64,000 bases of DNA, from NCBI GenBank assembly GCA_964417875.1, contig CAYQJU010000006.1:1-64000 (forward strand), in the 5' to 3' direction. This DNA is from ZC4RG30 sp964417875 (GTDB lineage Bacteria; Pseudomonadota; Gammaproteobacteria; Steroidobacterales; Steroidobacteraceae). The translations under genes were made by a program, and so were the position numbers. The notes beneath the pieces were generated by a model that worked only from the letters and a program-made list of their open reading frames with translations, was not told the DNA's origin and searched no databases. This document shows, in pieces, positions 46,967 to 54,681 of this stretch. Position 1 is the stretch's first letter; each line of letters starts with the position of its first letter.

Positions 46967-47473
46967 ATGGATCCGGAACAGCTTTCGACGATGGATACAC
47001 CGCGCTTCGAGTTCGCGATGGAAGTGCGGCTGCGGTTCACGCGGGTCCAGCAGATCACGCAGCTGCCCACCGGTGGCATCCGCAGTGCGGTCTATGTGGA
47101 TTCTGGCGAATTCCACGGGCCGAACCTCAAGGGCAAGGCGGTGCCCAATTCCGGCGGCGACTATGCGCTGTTCCGGCCCGACGACGTCGCGGTGTTCGAT
47201 GCCCGCTATATGCTCGAGGAAGACGACGGCACGCTGATCCTGCTGCACAACAAGGGGTTCCTGTGGGGCCGCACGCCCGATGTCATGGACCGGCTGCGCA
47301 AGTGGGCCTTCGAAGGCGGCGCGCCGGTGCCGCATGCGGAGTATTACCTGCGCGCCTCGCCCACCTTCGAGACCAGCGTCGGCAAGCATGACTGGCTCAC
47401 CAAGCATGTGTTCGTGGGCATCGGCGAGCGCAAGCCCGATGGCAACCTCGTGCGTTATTACAAGGTGACCTGA
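46967..47473 (+). CDS. DUF3237 family protein
   Basis: 168 residues. The DUF3237 beta-barrel pattern is recognised from GGIRSAVYVDSGEFHGPNLKG (two strands), GGDYALFRPDDVAVFDARY, ILLHNKGFLWGR and YYLRASPTFET, ending in the HVFVGIGERK strand. These proteins often neighbour aromatic and phenol catabolic genes; their biochemical role is unclear. The ATG at 46967 follows GGGGGGAAGA. It overlaps the flavoprotein start by 1 nt (TGATG), so the two are translated together. Confidence 0.85.
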   Translation: MDPEQLSTMDTPRFEFAMEVRLRFTRVQQITQLPTGGIRSAVYVDSGEFHGPNLKGKAVPNSGGDYALFRPDDVAVFDARYMLEEDDGTLILLHNKGFLWGRTPDVMDRLRKWAFEGGAPVPHAEYYLRASPTFETSVGKHDWLTKHVFVGIGERKPDGNLVRYYKVT

Positions 47474-49041
47474 TGAAGCTGGCCCTGCCTCCGGGACTCT
47501 CCGCGTCGCAGCTGGATCGCGCGCTGAAGGATTTCGGCAGCGTCGTCGGCGAGGAATGGGTGCTGGCCACCGACCTCGACCGCGATACCTACCTCGACCA
47601 TTTCGCCGTCGACGAAGCCGCGCATGCCCCTTCGGCCGCGGTGGCGCCGCTGACCGCGGCCGAGGTGCAGGAGGTGGTGCGCGTCGCCAACCGGCACAAG
47701 GTGCCGCTGTGGCCGATCAGCCGCGGCAAGAACTTCGGCTATGGCGGCGCCGCGCCGGTGGTGAAGGGTTCGGTGGTGCTCGATCTGTCGCGCATGAAGA
47801 AGATCGAGTTCGATGCCGACAACGGCGTGGCGGTGGTCGAGCCGGGCGTGGGCTTCTATGACCTCTACGATTACATCCAGCAGAACCAGCTGCCGTACTG
47901 GACTTCCGTGCCCGGCAACAGCTGGGGCTCGGTGCTGGGCAATGCGCTCGATCGTGGCGTGGGCTACACCACCTATGGCCAGCACACCGAGAAGCTCTGC
48001 GGCATGGAGGTGGTGCTGCCCAGTGGCGAGCTGATGCGCACCGGCATGGGCGCGATGAGCGGCTCGCCTACCTGGCATCTGTACCGCTACGGCTTCGGCC
48101 CTTCGTGGGAACAGATGTTCGTGCAGTCCAACTACGGCGTGGTCACGAAGGCCGGCGTATGGATGATGCCCGCGCCCGAATCGATGATCGGCCTCGACAT
48201 GGAACTGGAGAACGCCGATGACCTCGGCTGGGCAGTCGACCTCGTCGCCGGCATGCGGCGTGACGGGCTGCTGCAGCAATCGCCGTCGATCGGCAGCTGG
48301 CTGCGCGGCGCGGCGGTGCTGACCACGCGCAAGGAGTGGTATGACAAGCCCGATGCACTGCCCGACGATGTGATCGCGGCCATCCGCGAGCGCTTCGGCA
48401 TCGGCTGGTGGTCGATCAGCCTGCGCCTGTACGGCCACGAAGCGGTCAACGAGGCGCAGGCCGCGGTGATCCAGAAGCAGTTCCAGGCGAAGAGCGCGCA
48501 GCCAATGCGAATCTCGCGCTGGAAACAGGGCGAGCCGCTGAACCCGGCGCCGGGGCAGGCCGCCTTCGCCGGCGTGCCGATCACCTTCCCGATGGCCAAT
48601 GCCGCCTGGCATGGCGGGCGTGGTGGCCACCTCGGCTATTCGCCGGTGCTGCCGGCGAACGGGGCTGCGGCGATGGAGCAGTTCCGACGCACCTATGACC
48701 GTTACCGGGAGTTCGGCATGGACTATCACGGCTCGTTCGCGATGGGCGAACGCAGCATCGTCAACGTGAACCAGGTGCTGTTCAACAAGGACGACGCCGA
48801 GATGATGGGGCGCGTGAACGGCTTCTTCCGCGCGCTGGTCAACGACGCCACCGAAAAGCGGTATGGCGAATACCGCACGCACATCGATTACATGGACCTG
48901 GTGGCATCCACCTACGATTTCAACGACAACGCATTGCGGCGGGCGAACGAGACCATTAAGGATGCGCTGGATCCCAACGGCATCCTGGCGCCCGGCAAGA
49001 GCGGTATCTGGCCGGAACGCTACCGGCACCTGCGCGCATGA
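47473..49041 (+). CDS. 4-cresol dehydrogenase (hydroxylating)-like flavoprotein subunit
   Basis: 522 residues, the length of PchF (521). VAO/PCMH-type FAD enzyme: the PCMH FAD-binding segment includes PISRGKNFGYGGAAP, VVEPGVGFYDLYDYI and SVPGNSWGSVLGNALDRGVGY (in two pieces), and the C-terminus has LDPNGILAPGKSGIWP. Relatives oxidise para-alkylphenols (4-cresol, eugenol, vanillyl alcohol), some passing electrons to a cytochrome c. The next gene encodes a small cytochrome c, which favours the dehydrogenase over an oxidase. No export signal is seen on this subunit, although the cresol enzyme works in the periplasm. Confidence 0.83.
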   Translation: MKLALPPGLSASQLDRALKDFGSVVGEEWVLATDLDRDTYLDHFAVDEAAHAPSAAVAPLTAAEVQEVVRVANRHKVPLWPISRGKNFGYGGAAPVVKGSVVLDLSRMKKIEFDADNGVAVVEPGVGFYDLYDYIQQNQLPYWTSVPGNSWGSVLGNALDRGVGYTTYGQHTEKLCGMEVVLPSGELMRTGMGAMSGSPTWHLYRYGFGPSWEQMFVQSNYGVVTKAGVWMMPAPESMIGLDMELENADDLGWAVDLVAGMRRDGLLQQSPSIGSWLRGAAVLTTRKEWYDKPDALPDDVIAAIRERFGIGWWSISLRLYGHEAVNEAQAAVIQKQFQAKSAQPMRISRWKQGEPLNPAPGQAAFAGVPITFPMANAAWHGGRGGHLGYSPVLPANGAAAMEQFRRTYDRYREFGMDYHGSFAMGERSIVNVNQVLFNKDDAEMMGRVNGFFRALVNDATEKRYGEYRTHIDYMDLVASTYDFNDNALRRANETIKDALDPNGILAPGKSGIWPERYRHLRA

Positions 49042-49436
49042 GCGGCCGCATCGCAATGCTGGCCGCCGTGATGGCGGCCGCCCTGATGACCGGCTGCGGG
49101 GCAAGGCAGCAGGCCGAAGCGAACCCGGCGGCAGGCACCGCTGCAACGCCGGCCAGCGCGGAGATCGCCGCGGCGGCCAGCCTCGATGGCAAGGCGCTGT
49201 ACGTCGAACGCTGCGGCATGTGCCACCAGAGCATCGGCATGGCGGTGGGCATCCTGTCGCGTCGGCCCGGTGATGCCAGCCAGGGGCTGCTCGAGGAGCG
49301 CACTGACCTTTCCGCCGCATTCGTGCAGACCGTGGTGCGCACCGGCATCATGAACATGCCGCGCATGCCGCGCGCCGAGGTCAGCGATGCGGAACTGGCG
49401 GCAATCGCCAACTACCTTTCGAAGGGCAAGCCATGA
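49038..49436 (+). CDS. Small c-type cytochrome, PchC-like subunit
   Basis: 132 residues. A lipoprotein-type signal (MAAALMTGC, lipobox LMTGC) is followed by a short linker and one haem site CGMCH, with likely axial Met in the MNMPRMPR segment and the C-terminal helix ELAAIANYLSKG. It overlaps the flavoprotein by 4 nt and the next gene by 4 nt. The probable role is to accept electrons from the flavoprotein, as PchC does for PchF. Confidence 0.85.
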   Translation: MSGRIAMLAAVMAAALMTGCGARQQAEANPAAGTAATPASAEIAAAASLDGKALYVERCGMCHQSIGMAVGILSRRPGDASQGLLEERTDLSAAFVQTVVRTGIMNMPRMPRAEVSDAELAAIANYLSKGKP

Positions 49437-49840
49437 AGACCCTCGCATTGAACCGGCGCGAACTGCTCGCCCTGACGGGCGGCGCGATGATGGCCGCGGG
49501 CGCCGTGACGGCCGTGAATCCTGACGGGGACGCGGGCGATGCTCTGGCGGCAACGGCCGGGGCCACCGTGGTGCTGCAGGACCGGCGCCTGCCGCTGCCG
49601 CAGGACCTGCGGCAGAACCTGGCCGCCGGCGTGCGGCTGCTGACACTGGAGCGCGATCCGGTGCGCATGTGGCGCGGTGAGCATGCCGCGCTGCTGAAGG
49701 ATCCGGCCACGCGGCTGCTGGGCGTGACGCCATGGATCGAGTTCGTGATGATCCGCGGCCTGGCCGAAGAATCGCGCAAGCGCGTGCGATACCAGCGCTT
49801 CGATGCGGACAGCAACGCGGTGGTCTGGCTGATCGCCTGA
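49433..49840 (+). CDS. Tat-exported protein of the phenol-oxidation operon, function unknown
   Basis: 135 residues. The N-terminus has NRRELLALTGGAMMAAGAV, a twin-arginine-type signal, so the protein is probably exported folded or together with a partner. The mature part (about 95 residues) has conserved-looking blocks LERDPVRMWRGEHAALLKD and TPWIEFVMIRGLAEES and no cysteine. I recognise no family. The 4-nt overlap with the cytochrome gene makes it part of the flavocytochrome operon. Since the flavoprotein has no signal of its own, a role as export partner or extra subunit is conceivable. Confidence 0.6.
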   Translation: MKTLALNRRELLALTGGAMMAAGAVTAVNPDGDAGDALAATAGATVVLQDRRLPLPQDLRQNLAAGVRLLTLERDPVRMWRGEHAALLKDPATRLLGVTPWIEFVMIRGLAEESRKRVRYQRFDADSNAVVWLIA

Positions 49841-49844
49841 GGCG

Positions 49845-50318
49845 ATGCGGCGCCGGTATCCACGCCTGCGCCGGCTGCTGGATGTCATCGGCAAGGTGTG
49901 GAACCTGCCGAATACGCTGCTGGGCCTGGTGTATGGTTTCGCCGGCCACCTCGCGGGTCTGCTGGCGCGGACCGGGCCGCACATCACGCTCGGCAACAAT
50001 GCCATCCAGTTCCACAACAATGCATTGATGCTGTCGGCGATGACGCTGGGCAACGTGATCATCTATGGACCCTCGTGCCCGCCGCAGCGGCGCAACTGCC
50101 GCTTCCGTGATTCGCCCTCGACGCATACGGTGGGGCGCGAGGAGTACCGGCATACGCTGCAGGGGCAGATCCTGGGGCCGGCCTATCTGCCCCTGCACCT
50201 TGTCGCAGGCCTGCTGTCGCTGCTGCGGTCACCGCACCGGGATCTCGGTCAGCCGGTCGATGCGTGGCACCGGAACAATTTCATGGAGACCGGCCCGATG
50301 CGGGACCGCACCTTCTGA
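49845..50318 (+). CDS. Protein of unknown function
   Basis: 157 residues, starting 4 nt after the preceding stop. There is a hydrophobic N-terminal half (NLPNTLLGLVYGFAGHLAGLLA), then a beta-like stretch (ITLGNNAIQFHNNALMLSAM), then VGREEYRHTLQGQILGPAYLPLHL and NNFMETGP. The block with Glu and His (EEYRH) followed by Gln and GP.YLP recalls proteins with a peptidase-like ExxxH region, but I cannot name the family. It ends the operon. Two cysteines lie in SCPPQRRNC. Confidence 0.5.
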   Translation: MRRRYPRLRRLLDVIGKVWNLPNTLLGLVYGFAGHLAGLLARTGPHITLGNNAIQFHNNALMLSAMTLGNVIIYGPSCPPQRRNCRFRDSPSTHTVGREEYRHTLQGQILGPAYLPLHLVAGLLSLLRSPHRDLGQPVDAWHRNNFMETGPMRDRTF

Positions 50319-50381
50319 AACGGCCTCAGTGCACCGCGAGGGACGCCGCGGCGGTCGTGGCGCTGAGTGCGCCGCTGTGGG

Positions 50382-51641
50382 TTAGAGGCTGGTACTTGCG
50401 GCGCGTTCGAGCAGCAGGGCCCGTTCGCGCTGGTTCTGCGCCAGTGACGCGGCGCGCTCGAACTGCACGCGGGCTTCGGTGCGCCGGCCCAGGCCCAGCA
50501 GCAGATCGGCGTGCACGGCAGGCAGCAGGTGATAGTCACGAAGCTCCCCGGATGCCTCGATGGCCTGCACCAGCGGCAGCGCGACAGCCGGCCCGTGCGC
50601 ACGGCTGACCGCCACCGCGCGGTTCAGCGCCACGATGGGGGAGGGCAGCACCTTGAGCAAGGCGTCGTAGGCGGCGACGATGGCCTGCCAGTCGGTGTCG
50701 TCGGCGCGGCGCGCACGCGCATGGCAGGCGGCGATGGCGGCCTGCAGCTCATAGGGCCCCGGTTCGCCGGGAAGGCGACGCGCGGCTTCCAGCGAGGCCA
50801 GTCCACGACCGATCAGCAGCCAGTCCCAGCGCGCGCGGTTCTGGTCCATCAGCAGCACCGGGCGGCCATTCCGGTCGGTGCGTGCATGCAGTCGCGAAGC
50901 CTGCAGTTCGAGCAGTGCGGCGAGGCCATGCACCTCGCGCGCGGCTGGTGCCAGTCCCGCCAGCATGCGCACCAGGCGCAAGGCTTCCTCGCACAGCGCC
51001 GGGCGTATCCAGTCATCCCCGGCCGTGGCCGCGTAGCCTTCATTGAAGATCAGGTAGATCGAGGCGAGCACGGCATCGAGCCGCTGCTGCAGCTGCGTGC
51101 CGCGTGGCACCTCGAACGGCACCTGCGCCTCGGCGAGCGTGCGCTTGGCGCGCACGATGCGCTGGGCAACGGTTGCCTCGCCCTGCACGAACGCGCGCGC
51201 AATCTCTGCGGTGGTGAGTCCGGCCAGCAGCTTCAGCACCAGCGCCACCTGCGCATCCTTCGACAGCACCGGATGACAGGCGGTGAACATCAGCCGCAAT
51301 ACATCGTCATCCAGTGCCTCGTCGGCCTCATCACTGCGATCGGGCGTGAACTGCTCGCCGCGCGCATCGGCATCGGCACCCAGCTCCTCATTGCGGCGGC
51401 GCTGCAGCGCCACCTGGCGCAGCCGGTCCAGCGCCCGGTTCCGGGCGGTGGTCATCAGCCACGCGCCCGGGTTGTCCGGCACGCCGCGCACGGGCCAGTG
51501 CTCGATGGCGGCCACGAGCGCGTCCTGCGCGAGGTCCTCGGCCAGACCCACATCGCGCACGATGCGGGCCACGGCCGCCACGATACGCGCGGATTCCATG
51601 CGCCACAGCACATCGATCTTGCGTCGCAGTGCCGGATCCAT
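50382..51641 (-). CDS. ECF-type RNA polymerase sigma factor with C-terminal TPR-like extension (ECF42 type)
   Basis: 419 residues, much longer than normal ECF sigmas. Sigma-2 region: VARIVRDVGLAEDLAQDALVAAIEHWP and NPGAWLMTTARNRALDRLR. Sigma-4 region: KDAQVALVLKLLAGLTTAEIARAF, ATVAQRIVRAKR. The C-terminal ~240 residues are helical TPR-like repeats (YLIFNEGYAAT, LALNRAVAVS-type block). This architecture, with DGPF/YCII genes next door, is that of ECF42 sigma factors, which have no anti-sigma gene. It is 13 nt downstream of a DGPF gene on the same strand and probably co-transcribed. Confidence 0.88.
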   Translation of the reverse strand: MDPALRRKIDVLWRMESARIVAAVARIVRDVGLAEDLAQDALVAAIEHWPVRGVPDNPGAWLMTTARNRALDRLRQVALQRRRNEELGADADARGEQFTPDRSDEADEALDDDVLRLMFTACHPVLSKDAQVALVLKLLAGLTTAEIARAFVQGEATVAQRIVRAKRTLAEAQVPFEVPRGTQLQQRLDAVLASIYLIFNEGYAATAGDDWIRPALCEEALRLVRMLAGLAPAAREVHGLAALLELQASRLHARTDRNGRPVLLMDQNRARWDWLLIGRGLASLEAARRLPGEPGPYELQAAIAACHARARRADDTDWQAIVAAYDALLKVLPSPIVALNRAVAVSRAHGPAVALPLVQAIEASGELRDYHLLPAVHADLLLGLGRRTEARVQFERAASLAQNQRERALLLERAASTSL

Positions 51642-51654
51642 CGTCGCCCGGATC

Positions 51655-52077
51655 TCAGACCTGGGTCATTCCGGCGCGCACGCGGTCCTCCTGTGCCCGC
51701 ACTTCCGGCGTGTAGGCCTCGCCGAAGTCGGCCGCCTCGAAGAGGGGCCGGATCTCGATGTCCGATTCGCCCGGCATCGGGTTGGGGCAGCGACGCACCC
51801 ACTCGACGGCCTCGTCCATCGAGCGCACCTGCCAGATCCAGTAGCCGGCGATCAGCTCCCTGGTCTCGGCAAACGGGCCGTCGATGACCGTGCGTTCCCG
51901 ACCGGAAAACCGCACGCGCTTGCCGCGGGAGGAGGGATGCAGGCCATCGCCGGCCAGCATGATGCCGGCCTTCACCAGCTCCTCGTTGTAACTTCCCATG
52001 GCCAGCATCAACTCTTCGCTGGGCATGCAACCGGCTTCCGAATCCGCCGTCGCCTTCACGATGACCATCACGCGCAT
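51655..52077 (-). CDS. YCII-related DGPF-domain protein
   Basis: 140 residues. DGPF family signature VIDGPFAETRELIAGYWIWQV, followed by DEAVEWVRRCPNP and IEIRPLFE. Function unknown; the family is the usual partner and regulon member of ECF42 sigma factors. The start ATG at 52077 (MRVMVIVKA) fits the fold; an in-frame extension upstream to 52194 would run across the divergent promoter. On this strand TGTCGA lies about 80 nt upstream (complement of 52156-52161). Confidence 0.87.
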   Translation of the reverse strand: MRVMVIVKATADSEAGCMPSEELMLAMGSYNEELVKAGIMLAGDGLHPSSRGKRVRFSGRERTVIDGPFAETRELIAGYWIWQVRSMDEAVEWVRRCPNPMPGESDIEIRPLFEAADFGEAYTPEVRAQEDRVRAGMTQV

Positions 52078-52154
52078 GACTCTGCTCCCTGGTGTGGATC
52101 GCCGCGCGGCCCGATTGCGCGCGGTCATGGAGACGACGAACCGGCGAATGTGTT

Positions 52155-52183
52155 TTCGACAATGATGGTGGCGCCGGTAGAAT
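52155..52183 (+). promoter_or_regulatory. Promoter of the + strand DGPF gene
   Basis: TTCGAC (52155-52160), 17-bp spacer, TAGAAT (52178-52183), 9 nt before the ATG at 52193. On the opposite strand the same -35 area reads TGTCGA, which is the -35 motif I recall for ECF42 promoters, so this short gap may serve both directions. Inference from motif only. Confidence 0.4.
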
Positions 52184-52192
52184 CGGGCAACC

Positions 52193-52567
52193 ATGCAATA
52201 CCTGCTGCTGGTCTATACCGACCCGGAACTGATGGAAGCGCTTCCCGCCGAGCGCTTCAATGCCGAGATGCGCGACTGCCTGCAGCACTGCGACGGGCTG
52301 AAGCAGCAGGGCACACTGATCGCTTCGCAGCAGCTTGAGGCACCGGCCACGGCGAAGTCGGTGCGGGTGCGCAAGGGTCGCACCAGCATCCTCGACGGGC
52401 CTTTCGCCGAGACCAAGGAGGTGCTGGCCGGGTTCAACCTGATCGAAGCCGGATCGATGGAAGAGGCGGTGCGCATCGCGCAGCAACTGCCATGGACGCA
52501 ATACGGTTGCATCGAGGTGCGGCCGGTGGGCGACATGCAGCTGATGCGCCAGCGCGTGGGAGCCTGA
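52193..52567 (+). CDS. YCII-related DGPF-domain protein
   Basis: 124 residues, DGPF signature ILDGPFAETKEVLAGFNLIEA and a YLLLVYTDPELM start characteristic of the family. It is divergent from the DGPF-sigma factor pair and probably belongs to the same ECF42 regulon. The gap between the -10 box and the ATG is only 9 nt and no ribosome binding site is seen. Biochemical role unknown. Confidence 0.87.
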   Translation: MQYLLLVYTDPELMEALPAERFNAEMRDCLQHCDGLKQQGTLIASQQLEAPATAKSVRVRKGRTSILDGPFAETKEVLAGFNLIEAGSMEEAVRIAQQLPWTQYGCIEVRPVGDMQLMRQRVGA

Positions 52568-52617
52568 CGGCCGGCCGGGGCGAGCCGATCGCCAGACGCC
52601 GCAGCCAGTGGCGGCAC

Positions 52618-53058
52618 TCAGGTCCGGTTGGCGCAGTTGAGCATCCACTGCACGCCGAATCGATCGACGAGGCTGCCGAAGTAATCGCCCCAGAACATCT
52701 CCTGCAGCGGCATGTCCACGCGACCGCCTTCGGCGAGCCGGGCGAACAGCCGGTCGGTCTCGGACCGCGTGTCCGGCTGCAGGTTGATGAAGACGTTGTT
52801 GCCCATGTTCAGCTTCTGTCCGGAGGCGTCGATGCAGTCGGTGCCCATCAGCAGATGGCCACCGAGGATGGGCAGGCAGACATGCATCACCAGCCTGCGA
52901 TCCGCCTCGGACAGTGGTGGCTGGCCGGGCTGCTGCGGGGCATCGCCCATGCGCAGGATGCCGGTGGCATCGAACTCGGTGCCGAAAACCGAGCGGTAGA
53001 ACTGGAAGGCCTGCTCGGTGGTGCCGGGGAAGTTCAGGTAGGTGCTGACGCTCGCCAT
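52618..53058 (-). CDS. VOC family protein (PhnB-like)
   Basis: 146 residues. Glyoxalase/bleomycin-resistance fold of the PhnB type: YLNFPGTTEQAFQFYRSVFG at the N-terminus, ILGGHLLMGTD, and the ending MFWGDYFGSLVDRFGVQWMLNC. PhnB-like proteins often accompany ECF sigma/DGPF clusters. Metal binding and substrate are unknown. The start ATG at 53058 matches the first strand of the fold. Its 3' end is 50 nt from the + strand DGPF gene, convergent. Confidence 0.88.
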   Translation of the reverse strand: MASVSTYLNFPGTTEQAFQFYRSVFGTEFDATGILRMGDAPQQPGQPPLSEADRRLVMHVCLPILGGHLLMGTDCIDASGQKLNMGNNVFINLQPDTRSETDRLFARLAEGGRVDMPLQEMFWGDYFGSLVDRFGVQWMLNCANRT

Positions 53059-53167
53059 GCTCGATTTCCTCGTTGTTGACAGGGCGCACAGGGGCCCGTC
53101 AGTACGACGGGCGGACTTCCGTAAATTCGACAACCAGGGCAGGAACTTTCTGACCCGTGCGCCGATC

Positions 53168-53193
53168 TATAATGGGTATATGAAATACCTATT
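53168..53193 (+). promoter_or_regulatory. -10 box and NsrR-like palindrome over the start of the c-haem gene
   Basis: TATAAT at 53168-53173 ends 6 nt before the ATG at 53180, so transcription would begin at the ATG. A 23-bp imperfect palindrome covers 53171-53193: arms AATGGGTAT and ATACCTATT around 5 bases, one mismatch. Compared with the 11-1-11 NsrR consensus of E. coli, 14 of 22 defined positions agree by eye. Since nsrR is the next gene in the operon, autoregulated repression by NsrR is likely. Confidence 0.5.
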
Positions 53194-54681
53194 CAAAAAA
53201 CTGGCCGGAGCCGCCTGTCTGGCCCTCGTAGCGGGGGCTGCGCACGCAGATCCGGACAAGCTGCCCACCTCCACCCGTTATGACGTGGAATATCCGGGGG
53301 TTGCGTATTCCGAAGCGGCCACCCAGAACCGGGTGTACCGGCTGCAGCAACGCCTGAACAGCGGCGAGCTGAAGCTGGAGTGGGAGCCGCGCTTTGGCTA
53401 CCTGCTGTCCATGCTGAAGGAGCTGGAGATCGATGTGGATTCGCAGGTGCTGGTGTTCTCGCGCACCAGCCTGCAGATTGAACATATCTCGCCACAGACG
53501 CCGCGGGCGGTGTACTTCAACGACGATACCTACGTCGGGTTCGTGCAGAACAGCCCGTTGATCGAGCTGACCGCGATGGATGCGGACAAGGGTGCGGTTT
53601 TCTACGGCATCGAGAACCGGCGCGAGTATCCGGCGGAGTTCACCCGCGAGGGCGGTCGCTGCCTCACCTGCCACGATACCTATTCGATGGGTGGTGGCGG
53701 CGTGCCGCGCGTGATGGTGCTCTCGTCGCCCGTGGACCATCCGTCGGACGAGCGCCGCATCACTGCCGGCACCGACGTGGATGATTCCACCCCGTTCAAC
53801 GTGCGCTGGGGCGGCTGGTATGTGACCGGCAGCATGGGCAAGCGCACGCACCTGGGCAACCTCGCGCTGCGCGAGGGTCGTGGCGGCGAGAAGCTGCGCG
53901 AGCTGGGCGACCGCAGCCACAACATCGAGGACCTCAGCGCCTATTTCGACACCAGCCGTTATCCCAGCGGCAAGAGCGATGTCGTGGCGCTGACCGTGCT
54001 CGAGCACCAGACCCGCCTGCACAACCAGATCACGCGCGTGGATTACAAGATACGCACCATCCTGGAACGTGACAGCGAGGCGCCGGCCTCCGGCACGCTG
54101 CGCAGCTGGGCCGACATCTCGCCCAATGACCACACGCGCCTGCGCCAGATGATGGAGCCGCTGGTGCGCACGATGTTCCTGCATGATGCGGCACCGTTCG
54201 AGGATCGCATGGTGGGCAGCAGCGGCTTTGCAGAGCGTTTCCAGAAGCTGGGTCCGATGGACTCGAAGGGCCGCAGCCTGCGCGAGCTGGACCTCAAGAC
54301 CCGGCTGTTCAGGTATCCGCTGAGCTTCACGATCTATTCCGAGCAGTTCGACTCCCTGCCCGGCTATGCCCGCGAATATGTGGAGGGGCGCATCGCCGAG
54401 GTGTTGCGGGGTGAGGACACATCGGGTCTTCAGGAAAAGCTGAAGCTCACCGCCGAGCAGCGCAAGGCGATCAGCGAGATCCTCATCGATACCAAACCCT
54501 CGATGGCGAAGCTGCTGCGCAAGTNNNNNNNNNNNNNNNNNNNNNNNNNNNNNNNNNNNNNNNNNNNNNNNNNNNNNNNNNNNNNNNNNNNNNNNNNNNN
54601 NNNNNNNNNNNNNNNNNNNNNNNNATCAGCGAGATCCTCATCGATACCAAACCCTCGATGGCGAAGCTGCTGCGCAAGTGA
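53180..54681 (+). CDS. Exported c-type haem protein in operon with nsrR (interrupted by a false gap)
   Basis: If the duplicated contig end around the N run is collapsed, this is a 448-residue protein ending MAKLLRK and overlapping nsrR by GTGA. A signal peptide (KKLAGAACLALVAGAAHA) leads to a periplasmic protein with one haem-binding site CLTCH (Cys161, Cys164, His165), followed by DTYSMGGGGVPRVM. Other blocks: YFNDDTYVGFVQ, VRWGGWYVTG, THLGNLA, and YPLSFTIYSEQFDSLP. I know no named family. Coupling to the nitric-oxide sensor NsrR points to a role in NO or nitrosative stress or respiration. The start is set by the signal peptide; no ribosome binding site exists upstream. Confidence 0.75.
54470..54679. 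repeat. 55-bp direct repeat flanking the scaffold gap
   Basis: Bases 54470-54524 and 54625-54679 are identical (both begin ATCAGCGAGATCC and end CTGCGCAAGT). They are the two contig ends next to the N run. A terminal overlap of exactly 55 bp is what a de Bruijn assembler with k = 55 leaves, so this is an assembly duplicate rather than a biological repeat. Confidence 0.85.
54525..54624. other. Scaffold gap of 100 N
   Basis: Exactly 100 N, a placeholder of unknown length. Joining the identical 55-bp ends restores an open frame through the c-haem gene and its stop codon with no bases missing. The true gap is probably negative (overlap), and the real sequence about 155 bp shorter than shown. Confidence 0.9.
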
